Translations under genes and position numbers: made by a program
From: Anisakis pegreffii
Taxonomy: Eukaryota; Nematoda; Chromadorea; Rhabditida; Anisakidae
Direction of reading: 5' to 3'
DNA length: 64,000 nucleotides
NCBI GenBank assembly: GCA_035041965.1
Contig: JAPYMA010001453.1
Location: forward strand, 96,522-160,521
In this document: positions 24,341 through 37,300 of the stretch, one piece after another
How positions within the stretch are numbered: position 1 is the stretch's first letter
Layout: the number at the start of each line of letters is the position of its first letter
The notes under the pieces: model-generated
What the model was told of the DNA's origin: nothing
What the model saw: only the letters and a program-made list of their open reading frames with translations
Database searches by the model: none

Positions 24341-27300
24341 TGAAAGCGTATTGGTGCGTTTCAGGACAGTGCTTCTTGCTTTGACGGTAGTTACTTGCCT
24401 CGTTCAGTCAACCAAACTGCCAATGAGTTCGACCGTGCAATGATGACCAATTTAAGGTTTGTTTGCTTGAAGAAGATGCTCTTTGTTCATGTCAACAACG
24501 ATTTAATTTGATGATAAGACTGTGATGTGTGTTGTTCCTTGTTCATCTTCTCCTCTTTTTTATACACCAATGACGAGTCGAAATCATTTATCAACTAAAT
24601 AAGCCGATCTGCTCATTAAATGACGATTAGTATCTTTCTTTGGTACTACTAATAATGTTGTTTGTGCATTGTAAGCACAGTAGAAAATCAAGCACAATCC
24701 AACAAACAATTACGTAAGACGAATGTTAAAGTTACAGTTGCATGTCATTTCAATGCTAAATTCGATTTTTTTTTGCAGACTGTTATGAAACCCAAAACCA
24801 AACATCAATGAACAAGGATGAGAATTTACAGTCAGTCATCTGTGAGTGCTGTCTGTTATCGATTCCTATGAACATGCGATGAAATATTTCTGTCTCATTA
24901 CAGAATCATATCGCTTAATTGCCAATCAATGCACCTCGATCAGTTATCTAGTATTGCATGCTAGCGTTTTATTGGCTTCTTGAAATTGAATACTCGATGA
25001 GCAAGTTGGCTAGTCAGAGCTGGACTGATCGGTGAAATGACATGTGTAATCCATTCGAAGAGATCTTGACTGGTAACGAGCCGATTTTTCCAGCGATTAA
25101 TTTCATCTTTCAATTAGACTGCAAAAAAAACTCCATACCGAGAACAGTGTACTCATATTCGCCATCGATATCACGCCCAGAGGGAGTGAACGGCAAGGAG
25201 CCCTCAAGAAAAGATTCATCACTAGAGCAATTCGGCCCTCAAGCAACTAGCTGCTGCATGAATATTATGTCGAGCCCGCAAAAAATTTCTGTCACATTCT
25301 TGAGCATTTATTTGTTTAATGCTGAACATATCTGAGACAGGCGAATTCAGTTCGTTTCCTCTGAAACTCATCAATTGACGGTTTCACATTCCACAGCATC
25401 ATTATTTTTTTTGGAGATTTTTTTCTCATTTTAGATACTACAAGTAACATGTGAACGAATTGGGATGGATTATACAAGTGTGCTTCAACTGACAATGTTT
25501 CCGAGCAGATAACATAATTATGCGAAATAACCAAAGATACTTTCAAAACAAATGGCAATGGATGAAACTAATAAGCTAGCTGATAATTTTGATTACAGTT
25601 CATTCTTCTATTTTAGGAAAATTAAAAAGGCAATGGAATGATCATGAACTGTTTAAGATAGAAAGAAAATTATTTTGTCAGTTTAACGATTAAGCAAGCA
25701 TTTGTTCATGTAGTTTGTGATGCTTTAATGCAATCTAGTAAGCATTGAGTGCAGGTACGGATAGTACTACCGATAAAGCCGAGATAACAAATTGTCCTGT
25801 CGTAAATAAAAACTTGTGACCATAAAATTCTTTCAAATGCATTTAAGAAAAATGTTTGTGAACGAGACGAAATGATAACGAGCGATACCGAGGACGTCTC
25901 TGAATGCAATCGAAGATTGTCGATTATTCGTCCATAGAAAACTTTAAACTCCGATCAAACGAGATGTGAGGATGTAATTTGTTTCTGCTATTCCTATGTG
26001 TGCGAAATGGCAAATGCATTGCAACACCGATTTCAGTAAGTCGAAGTGATTATCATTTCTTTATTCAGTTTGCATTATCGAAACATATATTCCATTTGCT
26101 GCAATCTGCTAGATCATAAAGCGTTCATTATATCGTTCTTTCCATTCATCCGGCCGAATGATAGCTATTTATCTAAGAAATTTGCTTTCTTGATTCTTGA
26201 TCTATCGTGTGCCGTAACAGTTTCTCAAGTTTATCACTCTCTTACGAAACTCTTGTGCTATGTGCCACCCATTTGCTATCTTGAATGTGTTTAGTCGTTT
26301 CTTTTTCTTTCACATCAATCAAATCAATCAGTAATAAAATCAAAGAAGTGCTCTTTGATTGTATACACAAATATGCGAAGAAGCAATCGTTGAAGCGAGC
26401 AATAAAATCCACAATGTGTGTTTACCTTTGGAAGTTTAATTTTAATTTGAGCACGTCTCAACCGTGTCAGCACTACCCTAAAGCATGCCATTACGTTCAA
26501 CTGAAACGCGTTGAAGAATCGTTCGATAGTTCATCAATGATCTTTTGGGTTGTAATCAGGCACAAAATGAAAGTCGCACAAATAGGGCTTTGATTATCAG
26601 CACATCACAAATTTGCTTGATCTGCGGAATATTTTTAGATGCATTGCTCCAGATGTCGACAAAGTCTTACAAGATTCTTCTTCACAATTATACGTTACGT
26701 TATGACAATTATAAAGAGTCTTAGCACACAATGAGCTACAGCCAAGAATTCAGATGAATTAATGGTGGAACATATTCATGTTAATATGGTATCTTTTACA
26801 GTGTTTTCTTGGTTTGTTCATTTCCTGCTAGGCTTCTGCTTGAAGTCATAATTTTCCTTATTCATCGTTTCATATCGCTGGTTCATCTTCTAAGGCAAAA
26901 AACTAATCGAAAGTGCAAAATATTCGTCTTTCTTAAAGAAAATATTGTGAAATAACACCTAACAACGGTCATAATCTTCGCAAGATCAATATTATCTCGG
27001 AATCTGTTCAACGATATGTTTCACTCCCTTCATTGCTTTCATTAATGTTTATTATGAATGAATCGTATGAATGGATTTTTCGTCGACATACCGTCGAAAA
27101 CGACGTTATTGTTTTGCGTTATTGCTCAGATGTGAATTCAACGAAGAATATTCATAAAATCCAAGCCATCTGAATGCATTTTTTAAAATTTTCATTATTA
27201 AGCAATAATTAATTTTGAGTAATACAACTGGAGTATGTGAAAAACAACTGTAATGATAACGTTAATGAACAATAAATTAAAATAACAGATAACAATTCAC

Positions 27301-27494
27301 AACCGTATCACGTCACCAGGTCTGGTTAGGATTCCTTTACTAAATAAGTTGAACGGATTGTGAACAAGTAGCCAGAAGCAACAGTAAGGTGATGAGGAAG
27401 AGGGCTTGTGAGCGTGTTAGCAGATTTACGAAATGAAAAGTGGATTACTCAAAACACAGAGGGAGACAAAGCAAGGAAGGCTGTCTGTCAGTGA
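24341..27494. other. Intergenic region between gene B 5' end and gene C 3' end
   Basis: About 3.1 kb with no supported gene. Minus-oriented GATA-type sites lie upstream of gene B (TTATCA near 24586, plus TTATCG near 24857 and TTATCT near 24944). ORFs of 97 codons (25042-25335, plus) and 102 codons (26285-26593, plus) show no recognisable domain, no exon-like borders and no relation to the neighbours, so they are not called. Homopolymer and AT-rich stretches are common. Confidence 0.5.
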
Positions 27495-30400
27495 TTATTC
27501 AAAAAAGAGTTGTACGTTATCGGTTAACCACTTCCCAATAGGATCCGTATTGACGGATAACCATTCCACGCGATTTCGCACCTCTTTAATAGCACTCTTG
27601 ATAGCGCTCTGATCATCTTCGGACATCATCTGTCCCTCAGGCGTGTCTAGGAACTGCTCAGCCTAGAAATGAAATAGGCAAAATCCTGTGATAGACAACA
27701 TTTCGAGGCATTTATCTACAAATAGTGTTACGGCGCAAAGGCGAGTGAGTGGTAATCGTTTTCAAACGCTCTCAAGCTAAATCTTATTGAGAGTTTTAAA
27801 AAGATGAGGCCAGCGATCAGAGCCGACTCCTCTATAGAAGGAGAGAACGAAACGTAAATGTAAACGTCGAATGAAAAGAACCTCATCGATATCGTCTTCA
27901 GAATTCCAATGAGCCATCGCTGAACTCATATACTCCAACGTGTCCACCACTCCGTATTTCACCTCATCCGGATGTGCCACGAAATAATTCCACAAATGTT
28001 TTTCAGTATCTCTTTTGCCAATATATGTCACAACTTCGCTCGGTAACTTTCCAGTGAGTGCATCTGCGATAAGACTGCAATTTTAATCTATTTAATTCAC
28101 TTATACATTCACGCTAACGATGAGTTCTGTTATCAGTCTACAGAAGAATCATTTTGTGCATATAATGAGAAACATTATATATCTTTTAAACATAACATTC
28201 GATACAAATCATTAATATGACTGATTAGTTCTTCACGATAATTAAGAATACGTTAAATTATTCACTAATTTAAGCGAACTCTTCAATCGTGTTCTTCATG
28301 AATTTCATGAAACCACCTCAAACCCACTGCGTTGCAAGCACGTCAATTGACAAACTACAGGCTCTCTCGTAAAGACAGTGATGCGAAGGGTAACAATTTA
28401 AATGTCTTATGTGTTCAATTAAGTGAATGAATCGTCAAATTGATTACAGTGAATAATGTGATCAACTCACGCATTCATTCTGGCCTCATTTGTTGTACAC
28501 GTTTGTCCTTCTAACAGATTCTGCGTATCACGAACAAAGTATTTCGAGTTCGTTTCGAACCATCGATACATTTTAGCAACAACGTCCGGTATGTCAGCAT
28601 TCATTCGCGTACCCCAGCAGTATTGCATGAGTCTCATTTCGGGTGCTACGCTAAATTTGACTCATCGAATTATTACTGTCGTTGATAATGTGCAATTTGT
28701 GTTATATTCTTTCACACAGTCAATTACACACACATTACCATTCAGCTTTCAATCGCTCGTGTTCAGATGAATGAGCGAACAGTTGCCTTGAATGGAAGAA
28801 CGAATGAACATCGAATTGAACCAACCTATTACATCGACCAGTACCCGATTTCGAATGAGCACATGTTTTGACGAATTGTTTTAGCAGTGTGCTGGCTCTT
28901 TGACGGCAGTCGGCATGGTTCACTTCACAAGCCCATTCGGTCACATAATGTGCAAGCATACTGAAAGCGAATGATAACTGCTCGAGATGTCATCGTTGAT
29001 CACTATCAGTGATCACAAGGATCACTTTATTTATAGGCAATTAACAAAACAACTTGCGAATAAATTACAATATTTATTGACGAACAGAATGCAATTATCC
29101 TTACTCATAACTCCAATCGTCCTGTTTCTTCCATCCCAACGCTGTGTAACGCTCGGCTACTAGACTTCCAATGAATTTCTTAAACATTTATGTTTATTGT
29201 TACGTTTCCATGTGATCAACAACAGAATGTGAATGGAACCAAAAGAAAGACTATGCAAAAATTGAAGCCAAACCTGAATTGTGCTCGATTTGGTTGTATT
29301 TCTAAACATGTTCAACAGCAAATCCAGGGTTGGTTTTGCCGCATACCACGGCGCCAGTTCTTTCTCATTCTTCAGTGTCATCAGTAAATCAAGAACTCGA
29401 CTCCATGTCACTGAACCTCTCCTACAAAATCGATTATCATCTCACAGTTATCTTGTATAAAGCAATCGAAATTCCGAGTAAAGTCTGAATAATACTCCAT
29501 TTACAGTGATCTTCTTATTCACTACAAACTTTGAATAAGAAATGCAATCGCCAGTTAACACTCTAACAACAACTCACTGTTGTAAAGCGATTGCATCGGC
29601 AATGAACTGTGCTCTTGTCAATTCATCGAACACAAGTGGATTACTCTTTAGTTGAGCCAGAATTGGTTTCCACGTATCGTCATCATACCAAACTCGGAAA
29701 TATCCCTTCAAACTCCTCGTTTTCATACCGTTATTTCCATTATTACAGCTATTTTCATTCGTATTATCAGTATTATTATTTCTGTCGAAATTGACATCTC
29801 AAAATTCTTAGACTCAAAAGTTTACTGCATTGAATTACAATTGAAAATTGACAAAGTTCGCTCAATCAGTCAGTAAAACACAGGAAATAAACATAATGGA
29901 ATTGAGTGACTTTTCATTAAAGCAAAACCTTGAATGCAGGATTCTCCACTTGCCAGCCACTTCCAAGAGGTCTTGTCCAGAAGGGATTCGAGCCATCACG
30001 CCCAACGAAATAATGGAACGTTGTATCTGAAGATCACATGAATGCATTGAATTTAACAAATCATTCGAAAGATTTCACTCAATTAATTCGCTTAATCCGC
30101 AATCAAGGCAATATCTATGTGCCTTTATCTGAACCAAATATCAGAATGAACTTGTTCGCTATTTTCAACGCAGACAATGAATGATACTCCACTTTTTGAC
30201 GATCATCTGTCCATTTGAATCTTATTTTGACAATCCGTTTTGTAATAAGCTGAAGGCTATCGTCAGGATATCAGAATCGGATTCTTTACAAAGTTTGAGA
30301 AGTTATTACTTTCGCTCGTTTGTGAGAAAACTGGTATAATCCAGATGAAATTGTATGGACTTGGTTGAAGTGCGCTGGTGTCTTGGATGAATGGCTCCTG

Positions 30401-33400
30401 AGCATACGTCACTGTTCCAGCGTTGTTCATCACCTTTAGTACTGGATAAGTGGCCTGAAATGATTATCTGTTTATTATTAGTGGTTTTTTTGATATCCAA
30501 GCAGGAATTCATGTGATATCGTTAAGGCTTTTCATCAGAATCACTCATGAATCAAAGTGAGCTGCTATGCGATTCGCCTCGTATATTTCACGAAGAGATG
30601 AGGAGAACATTTTCAGCGATTAGTTTGATTATTCAAATACTCATTTATTACTCGCAACAGACTCACTCTATCGATGAGCGATTTTTTGAATGAGTTCGTA
30701 AGTATTACATAGATTCTAGAAGAACTTTCACGAACAAATCGTATTGTGCTCTGCAAGAAATAACCTGAAGTATCCAGGTGTCCATAAGTTTCTCAACATC
30801 CAGTGGCTGACCATCCCAGTCAAGCAGTTTTGCTGCTCTCGCTGCCTGGAAGTAATCATTTAGAGTAATGCAAATGGAAAAATGTTAATCAGAAGGTAGT
30901 GTACAATGGTGCATTCAGATGTATTCAACTATATTTTTGTTTTCGTCCTACAAGGTAGATTATTTTAAAAATATGTTTAGTCAATAAGAAGCTTTTGCGC
31001 TGAATGAAAGCTGATAGATTCACTTTGGAGTGAATCACAAAAATGAACTTAAATCATCATCATTACATCACGTAGTCTAACATTTAACGTTTGAGTAGGT
31101 CATTACCTCAGTTATTTCACTCCACAAGTCTGTGTAGTTTGTGTTACTGTACTGATATTTTTGAAGATAACTTTGCAGACCATGCTGAAGGACACCAGGT
31201 CTGATAGTGTTACTGAGCATATGCAAGAGACTTGCACCCTGAAAATCATCCCATTGAGGAGCTAATGAAAAATTACTATTACTGTTTTCATCATCGATCT
31301 TGGTCTGTCAAATTTGGATAGAAATGATGGAGGAGGGGACAAAATTCACTTGAACATGGCACTGATCCTATCTCAGATCGATAGCTGAATCGATTCTGTT
31401 CTGACTGAATCTATTTTAAGCGAGAAGAATTGTACTCAACCTTATTATATGGAATCCTTGTGAAATATTTCGGTTTGTCAGGTACGACCGGTTTTGATGT
31501 ATTAGCATACGAGTCGATCTCGTATGCAGCCAACGCTTTTCTGTATCGCTCGAATTTCTGAAAATATCAGTAATACACAGTCTTCGTTCCATTTGGAAAA
31601 TGAAGTTAATGGAAGTAGGTAATAAGTAACGATAAAGTCATTGATGATATTTCAAAGCTTTGACTTTACTGCATCGCCATCTTACAGTCACATAGGTTTC
31701 CGAGAATTCTAATGCACTCAGCAGAATATCTGAATTTATTCTGAGACAATGATTAGAATTAATCACTGACATTGTATTTGGACTGAGTCGGGAATGCTCT
31801 CTCAACGCCGAATGTTTCCCAATAATTTGCGAATGCTTCATTCAGGAATATCACCGGCCAGAACTTTATTGTGACCAAATCACCGAACCACTGAAATTAT
31901 TAAGCAGTCGTAAAAAGCTTTTCTGAATTAACGGTGAATTTGTTTCGAGAAGCCGAAAAGAAAGAGTAATTTAGTGCGAGGATGTAAATTGTATGAAAAT
32001 AGAAGAATAATCTATTTGAAGGTAACCTGATGGACAGTTTCGTGAGCGGTTACACGTGATACATCTGAATAGGTGAAAGCATCCGCATATAGTGGATCAA
32101 CCAAAGCTCGTTTATAAGCAATGTGAATGAATCCCCAGTGCTCCTCAGCACCTTTCATGGTTGTATATTGTGGTAAAGCGAGCATATCTAAAAGCTTATC
32201 ATATCTCGAAATATTTTTCATGCAGCTTCTCATTTTTATGGGAACTTTTGTCAGTTGATCAATAAATTTATCAACTGTTTTATCAACTGATTGAGAATAC
32301 TTAAAGAAGAGCATTGATGATGAGGCTTTGCATAAAATTGAAAGCTTCTCTCATAACGTGTTTCTTTTAACTGAATTGAAATGGTGAATATTCCTGAAAT
32401 GAAATAACACTCACCAAGTTTCGGTAGAGGATATGGGAACTTGAAGTAAGTGGACATGAAATCAACTTGTGATGAAACAACCTGAAATTATGCATAATGA
32501 AAAGTTTTGTGACGAAATTTGTGAGACTTTTAAATGAATGGGGTGTTACTGTTAGTGGCCCTTGCGAGATGATCGATTTCAGTAGAGCAATGAATCATAA
32601 TAAAACTGAATAAGAGAAGAAACAATGGCGAAGGACAACCTTCAGAGCAGTTCCAGCATATATCTCCATGCCGGTCCAAGACCATAAACGAACTAACACA
32701 CCAGTTTCGGACACTCCTTCCAACGATGCAAAATGACCCGAGGCAATAGCCAACAGATAACTTGACATCGGTGGTGTTGGCAGGAAGCTAGTTCTGGCCC
32801 ATCCTATAACCATACTCTTCTCTAAGAGTTCACTTAACGATTCACAGCTTTGACTCCCGAGTGTAGAACAAAGTGTTGTTGAGAGTTAACCAATGAATTG
32901 ATTAACTTTTCAATCATTAGGAGTTCTTTTTATTGCTTGAATCGCATCATTAGGAGCTCAGTGGAATAATCTCTCCGGGACAAATTCAGTCCTCATTTGC
33001 ATCAGTGAGATACTTGTGTTGATGTCAAATTCATTTCATGATCGCGTATTCTTCATGCATAACAATTGCTCGGCTTTTTGAGGACTCAACTGGAAATAAA
33101 ACTTTGGATCATAATTACGCAGCAAATTCGTAACTAGGCTTTAGTTACCATCTGCTTGAATAGTGAATCCTTGATCGGGCATATTTCCGAGCGCTATCAT
33201 ATCAGCGGGATGTTCAAGTGTCATTTGCCATCGAGCCTTATAGTCAGGCTCATCAAAACATGGCACCAATGAGCGTGCACTTGGACCAGACTCGAAGTAT
33301 GTCGAAAATATCCATCTGAATAAAAACCTTGGATTCATCTACAGAAAACTAATCTTGTGTCATGAATTGCTCATAGATGAGAAGAGTGCGGTAAAAGGAA

Positions 33401-34366
33401 TCGGGTCAATTCATTCTTCAGATTCTGTATGCAATATTTCATTGATGGTCAACTTCTAAACACGGACACAATGCAATGTTCCTGAATGAACTTACGCTTT
33501 TTTGTTATTGAATTCAAAGTAGTTGGTATTTGTGTACACACCCTTACTTGGTACGCCCCACACAAATCCAGTGTACTTAATCCAAAGCGTCCAATTACTT
33601 CCAGCGGTCAGCGGTGCTTGAGTTTTGAGTGTAAGGAATGCTAGAATGAGATTATGCGCATTCATATAGATATTCCCTCAACTTGACAGTATCCTTTAAC
33701 GTAGCAGTGTAAAAAAAAACTTTGCTGGATATCTTGGTCCTCTGAACAAGTTCAGCACTGTATACAGGCAAGGATGGAATTAGTCTGTTTCGCTTCGCAT
33801 TATTCATTATCGAACCTCACCAATTTTGTTGTTTCTGGCTAAAATCTCATGTCGATGGAGGAAAATAAGCTAGGCTGATCTGCTGGCAAACCGTTTTAAA
33901 CGTTCCTGTCGCCTGGTTCAAACTTGAAAATGGACAAATTTTCAGCATTGAAATAAAATTTCATTGAGCCGGACCGACCGTATTCTAAATCCTTGACGAC
34001 ATCATCAATTTCATAGGATCTCTTGGTTGATTGTTCGGTAAGCTTCATATTCCATTTTTCTACGACCATTCTGTGTGAGTTCAATTGGATTTCATTGACG
34101 TTGTTCAGCACTGTGAAATGCATCTGAAATTATCGTCGCATCGTCAGCTCTCCTCTAGAAGGTTGATTCCATCGCAAAAGCAACCCAACTCACCTCTACT
34201 TCACCATCAAATGTCATATTTTTATACCACGGATAGGCAGCAGATCCCGGGAAATTCGGTCGTATTTTGACATTATAAGAGAAGGGTTTGAAGTTTCGCG
34301 GTACTCGCGTGTTCCAGTTCTCCATATCGAACGGTCCGATCACGAAGGCATCATAAAAAACTCTTG
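27495..34366 (-). other. Gene C module II (M1 unit with GAEEH), exons 21-40
   Basis: Exons 21-40, high to low: 34366-34194, 34123-33979, 33640-33496, 33315-33149, 32803-32640, 32481-32415, 32187-32027, 31890-31771, 31557-31441, 31238-31107, 30845-30765, 30454-30310, 30026-29929, 29705-29578, 29421-29274, 29178-29105, 28960-28826, 28650-28471, 28074-27882, 27662-27495. KGAEEHWGF lies at about 32155-32129 (GAEEH 32152-32138). HETVHQ ends exon 27 (HETVH 32044-32030); WFGDLVTIKFW and [11 protein letters not shown] complete the zinc site. RIPYNK plus GASLLHM spans the catalytic Tyr region. The C-terminal helical domain runs to a short charged end with no hydrophobic tail. Confidence 0.87.
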
Positions 34367-37300
34367 CTGAAATTTGGAGTATCCATTTGATCACAAAACT
34401 TTTTTGATCAACGAATAAAGAAACCTTGGCTGAATTCTTGAACGATCTATATAACGCCTAGTGCATTTTTTTTGCTGATAAAGCGATAAGCTGTCGGCAA
34501 CTGGACGAATTCACTAAATTCTAGCTAAGCAATTATTAGGACACAAACTAATCTATTTTCCCATAATCGCAGCATATCTTTATCGGTATCATCACATTAA
34601 CAATTAATGATATGAGTGAATTCACGGTAATCGTGTTACAACAGAATACCTCACATCATTCTGTGCATATTATCGACCCTTCAAGACTTAACACGAACTT
34701 TCACTGAGGCTCAAGCTCATCTTCAGATGATGTCTAACCCCGAACCAAAGCACAAGATCAAGCGATTTCGTGAACTAGTTCCGCTCGTATCCACATGCTC
34801 GATTTATTACATGATCATTGACAATAAATAAATAAACTCACACAGATCAGGATAATATTTATTCCACCATTCGACATTACTTCGCGTTCGGTTCAGGTAT
34901 CTCTCGAATAGAGCCTGCTGCCGTTCAGTCAACGGTCCGCATTGACTCTGGAGATCCTCAAGCTGAAACAACATTTGAAGTCTTTACTATGAGAATATCT
35001 CGATAATGTCGAGTAACATGGATAATGAAGGTCGTTATTGACTTATTTGGGTGATTATCTCTAGCTGAGGCAGATTTGTAACTTCCATTCCTGGGGTTGG
35101 TAGAAAAGCCTTTATGGTTTAATGGTGCTGTTGTTTCTAGAATCACGAATCGTTAGGCACAGAAGAAAGAAATTGACTCAGTCCAGCTAAATGAATCCAA
35201 ATCCGCTAAGTGAGCGATGTCAGTGATGACGACGATGAATGGATCACATTCCGTTAACATATCCAAATATTGTATTCAACACATCAAATTCCCCTATTTC
35301 TCCTTTACTCTCCCCTCAAAACTCATTGCGAAGAAATTGTTTTCAAGTGGTACGACGACGCCTTGCTTTGTCTTATCTTCAATCCGATGCCTTTCTAGAT
35401 ATGAAAGGGATCCATTTGAAAATATTGAGGAACGGTTGACGTACGGGCGATAATATCTTCACTGATAGCACATGCAGTTAATCAGAGGTTGAGGAGAAGC
35501 TTATGATGAATGGAAGGGACGCATACTGTATTCCGTCAGCGAAACAAACAAGAAGGTGACAGGAAAGCGTCGTGCCTGTTTGAGACGTAATTCTGAATAC
35601 CATGTTGAAGTCATCGCGTCCAAGTATTCATCGAGATTCACCGAATTCAAAACAACATCTTTATGATTCAACAGATATTGAGCCATTCGTTCACTTCCCA
35701 TACGATTTGAAACAACGTAAAAAAGAAGGGCGTATCGATATTTGTACTCTCTCAGTGCTAGTTCGATTACTCTGCAAAATATGCAAACTGCATTAATTTA
35801 TCATGCTTCACGTAATCAAAAACATTTCCGAGACGAATGATTTTCAACAGGACTGAACTCTCTAAACTCTTTCAACAGGAATTTTAAACAGGAATGATAA
35901 GCGACTAAAAATTGTCAACGAACGAAACATCATAAATTATTGACGAATCATTAACAGACTAAAGAAGGCTAGTTTTCAGAGGCGGTTCCGTGAGTGGAGT
36001 GCACTGATGAGTCTCAAAATGACAATTTGAGTGAATTTGAGGAATCAAAAGAACAATCTTCATACATATCGATATCCTCGGGTCGATTCGTGCAAGCCAT
36101 GCCCTCGAGCATCGCGAAATATTCTCCATAGAAATACATATTGTAATATGCTTGATTTTCGAATAGAGTATGCATCGTCTTAAAATCTTGCGCTGAGCCC
36201 ATTCTGCTTCCAGCACAATAGACAGCCTTTCGCACATCAGGATCGACGCTAAACATGCGCATTTCCATTTGTTTTCTCTAAGACCATTTGATTGCACATG
36301 CATTTCAGCGCTTGGCCTGTTCAAGCAAAAACCTCAGTTATCATACCTTGAACATTCCTCAATACCGAATTTAGCCCGGCTGCAGTTAGTGATGAATTGC
36401 TGGAAAATTTGATAGCCATCCGAGAGCGCGTTGCCCACCTCATATCGAACCATATAGGGCATCATATTGTAACGTGCGATACTTCAATATTATTCACTCG
36501 TATCAGTTGTTTTATTCAGAAAATATTTCGTTTTTTCACCCCAAGCATAGTTACAAAAATGAATTCGATAGAATTTTCGTTGCTCGGTGAAATGTTCCGA
36601 AAATACTTACTTTTCATCCCAGCTATCTGAAGTACGTTTGTAAGTAAGTTCTTTGTAGTTTTCTTCTAGAAGTCTTCGAATGAATCTCTGCAAAACTCAT
36701 ACTCGTTGTAATTAATTCGTATACAGATGTAAAATTTACAAGTTGAAATAATCTATCGAGTGATTCGATTACTTCAGCAACGAAATTGAGTGATTTGCTT
36801 TCTGAATTGATCAAATTGAACTGTTTCTAGAATTTGGTGGTTCAAAAAGTTGAGCAGGCCCGTAACTTCTCGCAGATTTGCATTTTTATCTTTTCTAATT
36901 CGATGGTGTAGCCGTGAGTATAAGAATGTCGAAGAATGTTGCTGAACCTGGAAGAGAACATAGTCCGGACCATCCATGAAGATTCGCTCAAGTGTCGGAA
37001 GTATCAGTCGAGCCATTTCGAACGCACCGAAGTGCGGTGAATTTGGAATGATCGCTTTCAGTACGGCTATTAGATTTTTATATGAGAAGTGCTCACCCGC
37101 ATCCATTTTCTTCCTAAAATTTCCTCTCTCCGAAGGAGATTTTAATGTTTTGCTGTTTTGTTGTTTTTAGAGTTTTGATGCTCAGCTAATAGCAGTGATG
37201 TGTTAGGAATACGATAATTTTTGAAGTATTCGACTGACTAATTGATGAATGAATGGATGACAGCATGAAAAATAGTGATAATGATAGGAGTGACAATGAT

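Noticed and set aside
24306..24431. Plus-strand ORF beginning MSNSQSEDD with a hydrophobic segment that resembles a signal anchor
   Set aside because: It is antisense to gene B exon 1, whose minus-strand signal peptide has the right donor and phase to join exon 2.
25042..26593. ORFs of 97 and 102 codons in the B-C intergenic region
   Set aside because: No domain, no conserved neighbour, and lengths expected by chance in 3 kb of such DNA.
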